Assembly: GCF_026625565.1 (NCBI RefSeq)
Contig: NZ_CP112998.1
Location: forward strand, 7,104,501-7,168,500
From: Dyadobacter pollutisoli
Lineage (GTDB): Bacteria; Bacteroidota; Bacteroidia; Cytophagales; Spirosomataceae
Direction of reading: 5' to 3'
Length of the DNA stretch: 64,000 nucleotides
Shown: in pieces, positions 1 through 8,648 of the stretch
Layout of the letters: every line of letters begins with the position of its first letter
Position numbering within the stretch: position 1 is the first letter of the stretch
Translations under genes and position numbers: made by a program
Notes under the pieces: model-generated
The model's input: the letters and a program-made list of their open reading frames with translations, nothing else
What the model was told of the DNA's origin: nothing
Database searches by the model: none

Positions 1-822
1 TTCAATGATGCGGTTATCGCCGGAGAACCCTATCGGTCTGGTATTGATTCTTTTACCGATATGTCTTTCAATACCGTCGAAAGCGCCACCGCAAATGAAC
101 AGGATGTTTTCAGTATTCAGCGTGATCATTTTCTGATCTGGGTGCTTGCGTCCTCCTTGTGGCGGTACATTCACCGACGAACCTTCCAAAAGTTTAAGCA
201 GCGCTTGTTGAACTCCTTCGCCACTGACATCACGTGTTATGGAAGGGTTATCCGATTTGCGGGCGATTTTATCTATTTCATCAATGTAAACAATGCCGCG
301 TTCGGCTGCTTCCACATTGTAATCTGCGGCTTGTAACAACCTCGTAAGGATCGTTTCAACATCCTCGCCTACATAACCGGCTTCTGTTACCACGGTAGCA
401 TCAGCTACGCAGAAAGGAACTTGTAAAATGCGGGCAATGGATTTGGCAAGATAGGTTTTACCGGTACCGGTTTCGCCTACCATAATGATATTTGACTTTT
501 CAATCACTACATCGTCATCCGTAGTAGTCTGGTTCAGCCTTTTGTAATGATTATAAACTGCTACTGCCAACGAACGTTTTGCCTCGTCCTGTCCAATCAC
601 ATATTGTTCTAGAAAACGCTTGATTTCGGTTGGGGGAATGGATTTTAGTTTGGGAAGCTTTGTTTTCTTTTCCTTCTTATCTTCCTTTGAACCCAATTCT
701 TCTGTAATTACCTGATGTCCCTGCGCAATGCAGTGATTACATATGTGTGCATCAATTCCGGAGAGTAATAAATCTACTTCGTTTTTTTTACGTCCGCAGA
801 ACGAACAACTTACTTGTGCCAT
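1..822 (-). CDS. clpX: ATP-dependent Clp protease ATP-binding subunit ClpX (partial, C-terminus beyond window)
   Basis: AAA+ unfoldase that recognises substrates and feeds them to ClpP in the cytoplasm. The ATG is at 822-820 and 274 codons are visible before the left window edge. The N-terminus carries the four-cysteine zinc-binding domain (CSFCGRKK, then HICNHCI). A Walker A motif (GETGTGKT) and a Walker B region (VYIDEIDKIA) follow, with the ClpX-typical stretch LLKLLEG...PPQGGRKHP. About the last third of the protein is missing. It lies downstream of clpP on the same strand, but a hairpin terminator at 1031-1060 separates them, so the two may be transcribed partly independently. Identification is secure; only the C-terminal sequence is unseen. 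Confidence 0.96.
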   Translation of the reverse strand, partial: MAQVSCSFCGRKKNEVDLLLSGIDAHICNHCIAQGHQVITEELGSKEDKKEKKTKLPKLKSIPPTEIKRFLEQYVIGQDEAKRSLAVAVYNHYKRLNQTTTDDDVVIEKSNIIMVGETGTGKTYLAKSIARILQVPFCVADATVVTEAGYVGEDVETILTRLLQAADYNVEAAERGIVYIDEIDKIARKSDNPSITRDVSGEGVQQALLKLLEGSSVNVPPQGGRKHPDQKMITLNTENILFICGGAFDGIERHIGKRINTRPIGFSGDNRIIE

Positions 823-1030
823 TGATTCGATATAAACAGTTATTGGAATTTCCGGTTTGTAGTTTCAGAACTATTGTTTACAAACCGCGATTAAACCGTG
901 AAATCTCTTAACAATAAGACTTTAATTATTGTTTCAAAAATCTCTTGTACCTGAGACGGTGACTACGATGGGTACAAATTTCCGGTTTTTTAGTCGGGTT
1001 ACCAAATTGCGGGCCTACCACATACTAAAA

Positions 1031-1060
1031 AGCACCCGGACAGACGCGCTGCCGGGTGCT
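1031..1060 (-). terminator. Rho-independent terminator downstream of clpP
   Basis: Stem AGCACCCGG / CCGGGTGCT with a structured loop. On the minus strand it is followed by TTTT. It lies 25 bp after the clpP stop and before clpX. Confidence 0.75.
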
Positions 1061-1085
1061 TTCGCAAAAAAAAAATACTCAATAA

Positions 1086-1760
1086 TTATTTGTCTCGCGT
1101 CAATACTTCGTCGATCAGACCATATTCTTTCGCTTCTGTAGCTTTCAACCATTTGTCACGGTCAGAGTCTATTCCGATTTGCTCAGCAGTCTGACCTGTG
1201 TGGTTAGCAAGGATTTCGTACAACTCATGACGCAACTTCACGATCTCGCGGGTTGTGATCTCAATGTCAACCGAAGTTCCCTGCGCACCGCCCGATGGCT
1301 GGTGGATCATCACACGTGCATGGGGAAGAGCTGAACGCTTTCCTGCCGCGCCACCTGCCAGCAATACGGCTCCCATGGAAGCAGCGAGGCTGGTGCAAAC
1401 CGTCGCTACGTCGGGACGAACATACTGCATGGTATCATAAATCCCAAGACCCGCGTAAACAGAGCCGCCGGGGCTGTTAATGTACATCAGAATGTCTTTT
1501 TTCGCATCCGCCGATTCGAGGAAAAGAAGCTGGGCAACAATGATGTTTGCGATGTTATCGTCAACTCCCGTTCCCATAAAAATGATACGGTCGGCCATTA
1601 AGCGTGAAAAAACATCCACTTCACGGAAGTTCATCGGACGCTCTTCGATTACCGAGCGGGTCATATTTTCAACTGTGTGGTTTACGTAACCGTCTACTGT
1701 CAGACCGCTCATTCCAAGGTGGTGAACGGCATATTTTCTAAATTCATTTCCGTGATTCAT
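1086..1760 (-). CDS. clpP: ATP-dependent Clp protease proteolytic subunit ClpP
   Basis: Serine protease subunit that forms the tetradecameric chamber of ClpXP/ClpAP. At 224 aa it has normal family length. The catalytic serine is in SLAASMGAVLLAGG, the catalytic histidine in MIHQPSGG, and the family motif YINSPGGSVYAGLGIYDTM is present. The start is the ATG at 1760. It is the first gene of a clpP-clpX pair on the minus strand and probably supplies the peptidase partner of the adjacent ClpX. Nothing is unusual except the strong hairpin before clpX. Confidence 0.98.
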   Translation of the reverse strand: MNHGNEFRKYAVHHLGMSGLTVDGYVNHTVENMTRSVIEERPMNFREVDVFSRLMADRIIFMGTGVDDNIANIIVAQLLFLESADAKKDILMYINSPGGSVYAGLGIYDTMQYVRPDVATVCTSLAASMGAVLLAGGAAGKRSALPHARVMIHQPSGGAQGTSVDIEITTREIVKLRHELYEILANHTGQTAEQIGIDSDRDKWLKATEAKEYGLIDEVLTRDK

Positions 1761-2011
1761 CGATAAACTTAAATTTTAATTGAATTTATATTTAAAGGGC
1801 AAATGACTAAAAGAACAAAAAGCAATTTATGTTAGTTTCTGTTTATAATCCCGCTTACTGATTCTTTGCTTGTCACAAATTTGAGTAAATCATTGAATAA
1901 TCCTTGTCTATTCTTGTGATAAATTATCGAAAATTGCGAGGATGAGTTGAGAAGGTGGTGATTACATTGCATTATTAAATTGGTTTTACAACAGAATAAC
2001 ATACAGGCGCT

Positions 2012-2389
2012 ATGAATGTTGCATCTAACTTATCCGAAAAAATCAGGCAGATCAGACTACAAAAAGGCCTTTCACAGGAAAATATGGCTGATATGCTCGG
2101 CCTGTCTACCACCGCCTACGGCGATATGGAAAGGGGCCGGACGGAATTATCAGTTTCACGACTCGAAAATGTGGCCAAGTTGCTGGACGTTCCGCTACAC
2201 GAACTGTTAGGCTTTGACGCAATGACAATGTCTGAAACGGAATGGCTACGGCAAGAAAATACAAGGATACTCGCCGAAAACCGCAGACTGCAGAATGAGC
2301 TGGATCAATGGAAACTGAAATTCAGGCAATGGTTTGGAGAGGGCGTTATCCGGGAGATCGGGGAAGGCAGGGAACGGATAGGCTTTTAA
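2012..2389 (+). CDS. XRE-family helix-turn-helix transcriptional regulator
   Basis: Small DNA-binding protein of 125 aa. Residues about 7-62 form a classical Cro/CI-type HTH (IRQIRLQKGLSQENMADMLG then STTAYGDMERG). Residues about 70-105 look like a coiled coil rich in Glu, Leu and Arg (WLRQENTRILAENRRLQNEL), suggesting dimerisation. Bacteroidota genomes carry many such XRE plus coiled-coil proteins whose targets are unknown. It stands alone between divergently oriented clpP and convergent tig, with its own upstream region of about 250 bp. Function beyond DNA binding cannot be inferred. Confidence 0.85.
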   Translation: MNVASNLSEKIRQIRLQKGLSQENMADMLGLSTTAYGDMERGRTELSVSRLENVAKLLDVPLHELLGFDAMTMSETEWLRQENTRILAENRRLQNELDQWKLKFRQWFGEGVIREIGEGRERIGF

Positions 2390-2390
2390 A

Positions 2391-2420
2391 TAAAAAACAC
2401 TGGCCCAGTGTGGGCCAGTG
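2391..2420 (-). terminator. Terminator between the convergent XRE gene and trigger factor
   Basis: Perfect stem CACTGGCCC / GGGCCAGTG at 2398-2420. On the minus strand a T-rich run follows at 2391-2397, so it mainly terminates trigger factor. The same hairpin may stop the facing XRE gene. Confidence 0.75.
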
Positions 2421-2447
2421 AAAAAAAATATTTCATGAATAGGTGAA

Positions 2448-3797
2448 TCAGGCAGCTACTTCTTCGCCTTTTGCCAATTTCTCAAACTCACTCACTTCGA
2501 TAGTCTGTTCGTCGGTAGTAACCTGGCTGCGGATAATTTCCAAAACCTTGTTATCAAAAACCTGATTGAAGATGCTCGTATAGTTGTCACGTTCTTTGTC
2601 AGCAAGGTAACCTTGTGCTACGCGATCAATGGTTTCTTTCATGCTTTCGTCGTCACCATAAATCCCGAACTGGCCTTTTACCATTTCGCGCGTAAATGCA
2701 AGGATTTCCGGGTATTCTACTTTAACACTTTCTTTATCGGCGATCTTATTTTTGATCAGGCTCAGTTTCAGTGATTTCTGGAAATCTTCGAATTGCTCCT
2801 CAATCTGCTCGCGGGTAAATTTGCCTTCGTTGGTACGTTCCAGCCAATCTTTCAAAAAGTCAGCAGGAACTTCGATAGCGATGCTTTCCAGCAATGCATT
2901 CTCGATATCACGACGCAAAAGTGCTTCTGTTTCGCGCTCGTAGTTTCCTTTAATGATTTCAAGGACCTTTTCGTTGAACTGCTCTTCGGTTTCAACCTGG
3001 CCAGCTCCTAAAACTTTGTCGAAAAACTCCTGGTTCAATTGTGAAGGTGCTGAGCGGGTTACGTCTTCAACAACCAATGTATATTCACCTGAAAGCTCAG
3101 CAGTGTCTTCTTTTTTCTTACCGGTAACGTGAGCGATCGCCGCTTCGTCGGTAAATGTATTCTGGATATCAAAAACGATCACATCGTCTTTTTTAATACC
3201 AATGAACTTCGAAACGCTATCTTCTTTAACCTGTTTGGTAGGAATGGCAGTACGGGTAGTGAATTCAGAAGTTTCTTGTTTCAACTCACCGAAGATCATA
3301 TCACCCAATTCACTCACCTCAGGATGAAGGCTTTCTGCAAATCTTTCGCGAAGGCTGTCAACAGTTTTAGTCAGTTCATTATCGTCCACATTGATTGTGT
3401 AACGTTTTACAGCAGGAAGCTCAGCAAGATTTACTTCGAAATCAGTTGCAACACCAAGGTCGTAGCTGAATTCAAATTGGCTTGGGCTGTCCCAGTTTAC
3501 TTCCGCCGCTTTTTCACGATCAGGAACAGGGTCACCTACTACCTGCAGTTTGTTTTCTCTGATGTAGTTGCTCACCGCAGTGCTCAACAGGTTGTTCACC
3601 TCGTCAACCAGTATGCTTTTACCATACATGCGCTGAATCACATGGGATGGCACTTTACCCGGACGAAAGCCTTTCAGGTTAACCTTTTTGGAATAATCCT
3701 TGATCACTTTATCAACTTTGGGCTGATAATCTTCTTTGGTCAACGTAACTTTCAGAGAGGCTAATGTTGGCGAATTTTTTTCTAACAAAACTTCCAT
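2448..3797 (-). CDS. tig: Trigger factor (ribosome-associated chaperone)
   Basis: Chaperone that binds ribosomal protein L23 at the exit tunnel and shields nascent chains. It has 449 aa. The N-terminal ribosome-binding domain has the signature GFRPGKVPSHVIQRMYG at about residues 42-58. The long helical C-terminal arm domain follows. The central peptidyl-prolyl isomerase domain is divergent, as is usual in Bacteroidota trigger factors. The start is the ATG at 3797. Its nearness to clpP/clpX matches the common tig-clpP-clpX gene neighbourhood, here interrupted by the small XRE gene on the other strand. Confidence 0.93.
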   Translation of the reverse strand: MEVLLEKNSPTLASLKVTLTKEDYQPKVDKVIKDYSKKVNLKGFRPGKVPSHVIQRMYGKSILVDEVNNLLSTAVSNYIRENKLQVVGDPVPDREKAAEVNWDSPSQFEFSYDLGVATDFEVNLAELPAVKRYTINVDDNELTKTVDSLRERFAESLHPEVSELGDMIFGELKQETSEFTTRTAIPTKQVKEDSVSKFIGIKKDDVIVFDIQNTFTDEAAIAHVTGKKKEDTAELSGEYTLVVEDVTRSAPSQLNQEFFDKVLGAGQVETEEQFNEKVLEIIKGNYERETEALLRRDIENALLESIAIEVPADFLKDWLERTNEGKFTREQIEEQFEDFQKSLKLSLIKNKIADKESVKVEYPEILAFTREMVKGQFGIYGDDESMKETIDRVAQGYLADKERDNYTSIFNQVFDNKVLEIIRSQVTTDEQTIEVSEFEKLAKGEEVAA

Positions 3798-3852
3798 GTG
3801 TCGCTTATGCTAATGGTAAATACCTTTAAGATTAAATAGAAAAGAAAAACAA

Positions 3853-3885
3853 AAATGCCCTCAAAACGAAGTCCTGAGGGCATTT
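3853..3885 (-). terminator. Terminator downstream of tRNA-Leu(UAG)
   Basis: Stem AAATGCCCTCA / TGAGGGCATTT. The minus-strand continuation is rich in T. It lies about 80 bp after the tRNA 3' end and before tig. Confidence 0.7.
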
Positions 3886-3964
3886 GACGGGTTTAACTTT
3901 CGGAGCAGTTCATCTTTCTAAATTGAGATAGGAATCTGACGCCCCGTCATTCCCTTGTAATTTG

Positions 3965-4046
3965 TACGGGCGGAGGGAATCGAACCCCCACGCCTTGCGG
4001 CACTAGATCCTAAGTCTAGCACGTCTACCAGTTCCGCCACGCCCGC
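3965..4046 (-). tRNA. tRNA-Leu (anticodon UAG)
   Basis: Class II tRNA of 82 nt read on the minus strand. The acceptor stem is GCGGGCG / CGCCCGU with discriminator A. The anticodon loop CUUAGGA gives UAG. There is a long variable arm, and the T-loop is GGTTCGATTCC. CCA is not encoded. Confidence 0.93.
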
Positions 4047-4216
4047 TCACTTATACCCCTTGCTCGACGCCTTTTGTCGAATTGGGAGTGCAAAGGTATC
4101 GTTATTTTTTAGATACATCCAAACTTTTTTTAAAATTTTATCTTTTGGTAGAAGTATATTGAAAAATGTCGCCAAAATTTGTTATTTTGGTGAAGCATAC
4201 CAATTAGAATATCGCA

Positions 4217-6505
4217 GTGGAGCAACTCGTTGAATCCCTCACCATTGATCTGGAACAGGAGCGTAAGGATATCCTTAAAAAATACCGCAGGCTATTACGT
4301 ACAGCTAAGCCTTTTTTGAAGGATAATGATGCCAAACTAATCAAAAAAGCCTTTTATACTTCCGTAGACGCACATAAAGATATGCGTCGCCGGTCGGGAG
4401 AACCATATATTTACCACCCGCTTGCCGTTGCTCAGATCGTCGTTGAAGAGATCGGGCTAGGTACAACGGGGATCGTTGCGGCACTTTTGCACGACGTTGT
4501 CGAAGATACGGATATGCGTATTGAGGACATCGAACGGCTGTTTGGAAAAAAAGTTGCAAAAATCATCGACGGGTTGACGAAAATCTCAGGAAGGTTTGAA
4601 TACGGCTCGTCCCAGCAGGCAGAAAATTTCCGGAAAATGTTGCTGACATTGTCAGACGACGTGCGGGTGATCCTGGTAAAGCTCGCGGACAGGTTGCATA
4701 ATATGCGTACCCTGGACAGTATGCCGCGCGATAAGCAGCTGAAAATCGCTTCCGAGACTATTTTTATTTACGCACCGCTTGCTCACCGGCTTGGGCTTTA
4801 CAGTATCAAATCCGAGCTCGAAGAATTATATCTCAAATATACCGAGCCGCAGGAGTACCGGGCGATTGCGAGAAAATTAAGAGAAACCAAGGGTATCCGT
4901 GATCGCTTTATTGCCAAATTCATGGAGCCGATCGCACAGGACCTGGAAGCTGCCGGCCTGAATTTTATATTGAAAGGACGTCCCAAATCGATTTATTCGA
5001 TCTGGAACAAAATGCGGAAGCAGAACAAGCCTTTCGAGGAAATTTATGACCTTTTTGCCATTCGGATCGTGCTGGAATCTTCCGCAGAAAATGATCGTGA
5101 AAAGGCGATTTGCTGGCAGGCATATTCCATTGTGACGGATCATTATAAGCCAAACCCGGACCGTTTGAAGGACTTTTTGAGCACGCCGCGGGCTAATGGT
5201 TATCAGTCGCTGCATTCGACGGTAATGAGTAAAAGCGGGCAGTGGGTGGAAGTCCAGATCAGGACTTCGCGGATGGACGAGATCGCTGAAAAAGGTTATG
5301 CCGCTCACTGGAAATACAAAGGCAACGATACCAAAGTGCGTGGTAACATTGAGCAGTGGATCACGCAGGTGCGCGAGACGCTGGAAAATGGTTTTGGTGA
5401 CAAAACGGCTGCTATTGAGTTCCTGGACGAATTCAGGAGCAATTTATTCAATGAGGAGGTTTTTGTATTTACACCAAAAGGAGAACTGAAAGTGTTGCAA
5501 AGCGGTGCTACTGCGCTCGACTTTGCATTTGATATACATTCGGAAGTAGGGGCACATTGCATGGCTGCCAAAGTGGGCGGGATACTGGTGCCGATCAGTT
5601 ACGTGCTCAATAATGGGGATCAGGTAGAGATCATTACTTCCGGGAAACAGAAGCCTAATGAAGACTGGCTACGGATAGTGGTTACTTCAAAGGCCAGGGC
5701 GAGGATCAAGGATTTTCTCAAAGAGGACAATCGTCGATACGAAACTGACGGGCGACAAATGGTTGAGAAAAAACTAAAAATCCTGGGAATAGATCTTACC
5801 GCTGAGGTTGTAAACCAGCTTCGCGCTTTTTTCGAATGTAAAACAGCCACCGATTTTTTTTACAGAATCGGTAAAGGGTACATTCAGCTTGATGAATTAA
5901 AGAGATTTAAAAGAGATAAAGAAGCCAAGGAACGCAAAGCCAACGACAATGCCCATGCTACACCGGCACCAAGTGGCAGCGGCGATGGAAAGACGTTAAC
6001 GAAGTTTTTGAAGCATATTCATGGCGATCGTGCGGACAGTGATACCTTACTGATCGGTGACGACATGGATAAGATCGACTATAAATTAGCTCCGTGTTGT
6101 AATCCGATTGCAGGTGATGACGTTTTTGGTTTTGTCACCATTAATGAAGGCATTAAAATTCACCGTACCACCTGCCCTAATGCCGCGGAACTGATGTCTA
6201 AGCACGGTAACCGTATCATCAAAGCCAAATGGGAGTCAAGCAAAGATGAAGCATTCCTCGCCGGACTTTATCTTTCGGGAACGGATCGCGTCGGGCTTGT
6301 AAATGACGTGACGAGGATTATTTCCAACGAACTTCACATTAATATGAGGGGACTGACCATCGATACCAAGGATGGTGTTTTCAATGGTGATATCAAGCTT
6401 TATGTGCAGGATACGCGACATTTGGATATCCTGATCGGTAAGCTTGAACAGGTAGAAGGAGTATATAATGTTCAAAGATTTGATACGAATCTCAGTGGTA
6501 AATAG
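4217..6505 (+). CDS. Bifunctional (p)ppGpp synthetase/hydrolase, RelA/SpoT family
   Basis: Makes and degrades the stringent-response alarmone (p)ppGpp. It has 762 aa in the usual long-RSH order. The HD hydrolase domain has HPLAVAQIVVEE and ALLHDVVEDTD. The synthetase domain has YDLFAIRIVLE and the RLKD...GYQSLH region. A TGS domain (VFVFTPKGELKVL) lies at about 405-470, a zinc-finger-like helical part has APCCNPIAGDDVFGF, and the C-terminus is an ACT domain. The RxKD-type synthetase motif is typical of bifunctional Rel/SpoT rather than monofunctional RelA. The start is GTG at 4217; no better ATG lies near. It is the first gene of the rel-fur-purA run on the plus strand. Confidence 0.96.
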   Translation: MEQLVESLTIDLEQERKDILKKYRRLLRTAKPFLKDNDAKLIKKAFYTSVDAHKDMRRRSGEPYIYHPLAVAQIVVEEIGLGTTGIVAALLHDVVEDTDMRIEDIERLFGKKVAKIIDGLTKISGRFEYGSSQQAENFRKMLLTLSDDVRVILVKLADRLHNMRTLDSMPRDKQLKIASETIFIYAPLAHRLGLYSIKSELEELYLKYTEPQEYRAIARKLRETKGIRDRFIAKFMEPIAQDLEAAGLNFILKGRPKSIYSIWNKMRKQNKPFEEIYDLFAIRIVLESSAENDREKAICWQAYSIVTDHYKPNPDRLKDFLSTPRANGYQSLHSTVMSKSGQWVEVQIRTSRMDEIAEKGYAAHWKYKGNDTKVRGNIEQWITQVRETLENGFGDKTAAIEFLDEFRSNLFNEEVFVFTPKGELKVLQSGATALDFAFDIHSEVGAHCMAAKVGGILVPISYVLNNGDQVEIITSGKQKPNEDWLRIVVTSKARARIKDFLKEDNRRYETDGRQMVEKKLKILGIDLTAEVVNQLRAFFECKTATDFFYRIGKGYIQLDELKRFKRDKEAKERKANDNAHATPAPSGSGDGKTLTKFLKHIHGDRADSDTLLIGDDMDKIDYKLAPCCNPIAGDDVFGFVTINEGIKIHRTTCPNAAELMSKHGNRIIKAKWESSKDEAFLAGLYLSGTDRVGLVNDVTRIISNELHINMRGLTIDTKDGVFNGDIKLYVQDTRHLDILIGKLEQVEGVYNVQRFDTNLSGK

Positions 6506-6631
6506 TTGATTGAACCATTACGGTCGTCAGATGTTATTGAATTGGTATTTAACAGGATAGTCTAAGTAAGACTTCCGGAGTAACTGTGATTTAAGTAAAA
6601 AAGCGTATTTTCGCGCAAGAATATCAGAGAT

Positions 6632-7135
6632 ATGCCACAAGCCAGCAAACCAAATTTCGAAGCCGCAAAGAAAATCTTAACGGCTTACCTGGAAAACAAA
6701 GGACTACGTAAAACACCTGAGCGTTTTGCGATATTGGAAGAGATCTACACCAGGGAAGATCACTTTGATGTAGATGAACTCTACATCAGCATGAAAAATA
6801 AACGCTATCGGGTGAGCCGCGCTACTGTTTATAATACATTGGACGTACTGGTTGACTGTGACCTGGTTACCAAGCATCAGTTTGGCAAGAACCTGGCCCA
6901 GTTCGAAAAATCCTACGGCAATAAACAGCACGACCATTTAATCTGTACAGACTGCCATAAAGTAATGGAGTTTTGCGATCCTAGGATCCAGTCGATTCAG
7001 AACATGGTAGGAGAAATGCTGAATTTCAGTGTGATGCACCATTCGCTTATTTTCTATGGAAACTGCACGAAGGAAAATTGCCAGAACCGGAATGAGATAG
7101 CCCGGGAAACAACGGCGGTATTCGAAGACAGATAA
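6632..7135 (+). CDS. Fur-family metal-responsive transcriptional regulator
   Basis: Winged-helix repressor of 167 aa. The N-terminal DNA-binding domain includes RKTPERFAILEEIYTREDHF and the recognition region RVSRATVYNTLDVLV. The C-terminal dimerisation and metal-binding domain has HDHLICTDCHKVMEF and a second CxxxxC pair (NCTKENC), matching the structural zinc site of the family. It could be Fur itself, Zur or PerR; the sequence does not decide. It lies between rel and purA, in the same direction, about 125 bp after rel. Confidence 0.93.
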   Translation: MPQASKPNFEAAKKILTAYLENKGLRKTPERFAILEEIYTREDHFDVDELYISMKNKRYRVSRATVYNTLDVLVDCDLVTKHQFGKNLAQFEKSYGNKQHDHLICTDCHKVMEFCDPRIQSIQNMVGEMLNFSVMHHSLIFYGNCTKENCQNRNEIARETTAVFEDR

Positions 7136-7213
7136 TGCATTAACATCAGGACTGGCGGGTAATTGCTCCCGGTCCAACCTTACACCATATTAGTTTCAGT
7201 AATCATAAATTGA

Positions 7214-8509
7214 ATGAAAGTTGACGTATTACTTGGTCTTCAATGGGGAGACGAGGGAAAAGGTAAAATTGTGGATGTTCTGGCACCACGTTATCAGGTT
7301 GTAGCCCGTTTTCAGGGTGGGCCTAATGCCGGGCATACACTGGAATTTGACGGAATCAAGCATGTTTTGCATCAGATTCCTTCCGGTATTTTTCGCAGCG
7401 ATATCCAAAATATCATTGGAAACGGTGTTGTGCTTGATCCGATTGTGTTTAAAAGAGAAATCGAAAATCTGGCAAAATACAACCTTGACCTGATCAGTAA
7501 TTTATTTGTTTCCAAAAAAGCATCGATCATTGTTCCGACACACGCTTTGCTGGATGCAGCCTATGAGCGCTCCAAAGGTGATTCTAAAATCGGCTCAACT
7601 TTGAGAGGAATTGGTCCGGCGTATCAGGATAAGGTGGCAAGACTAGGGTTGCGTGTAGGAGATGTACTTTCTCCAAATTTTGCAGATAAATATAAGAAAC
7701 TGGTTGACGCCCATAAAGTAATCCTCGATTTCTATTCTTTCGATTATTCGGAGGTGCTTCCAAAGTCGGAAGAGAATTTCTTTGGAGCAATTGAATTCAT
7801 GAAGCAATTCACGCTGGTTGATAGCGAGTATGTTATCAATGGAGCATTAGCAGAATCTAAAACTGTTTTAGCAGAAGGCGCACAAGGTTCTTTGCTGGAC
7901 ATTGATTTCGGATCTTACCCATTCGTGACAAGTTCCACAACCATGGCGGCTGGTGCTTGCACGGGCCTTGGCATCGCTCCAAGCCAGGTAGGAGAGGTTT
8001 TTGGGATATTTAAAGCTTATTGCACACGTGTTGGAAGCGGACCGTTCCCTACTGAATTGTTGGAGGAAACAGGTGAAAAAATGCGTCAGGAAGGCCGTGA
8101 ATTCGGTGCTACTACCGGACGTCCCCGCCGTTGCGGCTGGCTCGACCTGCCTGCATTAAAATATGCCATTATGATCAATGGAGTTACTCAGCTGATCATG
8201 ATGAAAGTAGATGTTTTGACGATTTTTGACAATATCCGTGTTTGTACCAATTATCGTCTTCCTGATGGTACATTGACTGACCACCTTCCATACGATTTGT
8301 GTGATGAGACGGTTGAGCCGGTTTATAAAGACTTCAAAGGATGGCAGCAATCATTGGATGGTATTCACGATTTTGATGCTATTCCGCAGGAACTTTTGGC
8401 TTACGTGAAGTTTTTGGAAGAGGAGTTGAAATTGCCAATCACATTCATTTCAACAGGACCGGACAGAGAAGCATTGATCAGTAGAGAAGCAGCAACGTTG
8501 TCGATCTAG
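7214..8509 (+). CDS. purA: Adenylosuccinate synthetase
   Basis: Catalyses GTP-dependent conversion of IMP and aspartate to adenylosuccinate, the first committed step to AMP. It has 431 aa, the normal length. The N-terminal GTP/active-site loop is GLQWGDEGKGKIVD and the family signature around QGGPNAGHT follows. The motifs GIGPAYQDK, EGAQGSLLDIDFG and TTGRPRRCGW are all present. The start is the ATG at 7214. It is 78 bp downstream of the Fur-family gene on the same strand. Confidence 0.98.
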   Translation: MKVDVLLGLQWGDEGKGKIVDVLAPRYQVVARFQGGPNAGHTLEFDGIKHVLHQIPSGIFRSDIQNIIGNGVVLDPIVFKREIENLAKYNLDLISNLFVSKKASIIVPTHALLDAAYERSKGDSKIGSTLRGIGPAYQDKVARLGLRVGDVLSPNFADKYKKLVDAHKVILDFYSFDYSEVLPKSEENFFGAIEFMKQFTLVDSEYVINGALAESKTVLAEGAQGSLLDIDFGSYPFVTSSTTMAAGACTGLGIAPSQVGEVFGIFKAYCTRVGSGPFPTELLEETGEKMRQEGREFGATTGRPRRCGWLDLPALKYAIMINGVTQLIMMKVDVLTIFDNIRVCTNYRLPDGTLTDHLPYDLCDETVEPVYKDFKGWQQSLDGIHDFDAIPQELLAYVKFLEEELKLPITFISTGPDREALISREAATLSI

Positions 8510-8537
8510 TATCTTATTTAATGTACCTTAGGAGACT

Positions 8538-8601
8538 TTGTCAGCCTGAGTGGAGTCGAAGGCACATACGCACGTGCCTTCGACTCCACTCAGGCTGACA
8601 A
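8538..8601. repeat. 64-bp extragenic palindrome
   Basis: Perfect 28-bp inverted repeat with an 8-nt spacer (8566-8573). The left arm is 8538-8565 and the right arm 8574-8601; the arms start TTGTCAGCCTGAG and end CTCAGGCTGACAA. A third partial copy, CTCAGGCTGACAA, lies at about 8633-8645. It sits between the convergent purA and SNF2 genes and could act as a bidirectional terminator. Similar palindromes based on TCAGCCTGAG...GTCGAAGG are, to my knowledge, dispersed in many Bacteroidota genomes. Confidence 0.85.
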
Positions 8602-8648
8602 GCGTTAGGGCTAAATGAACCATTGTTTTACGCTCAGGCTGACAAATG

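Noticed and set aside
3129..3764. 211-codon open frame opposite trigger factor
   Set aside because: It lies fully antisense to tig, which has clear family motifs; the frame has no recognisable domain and is typical of shadow frames.
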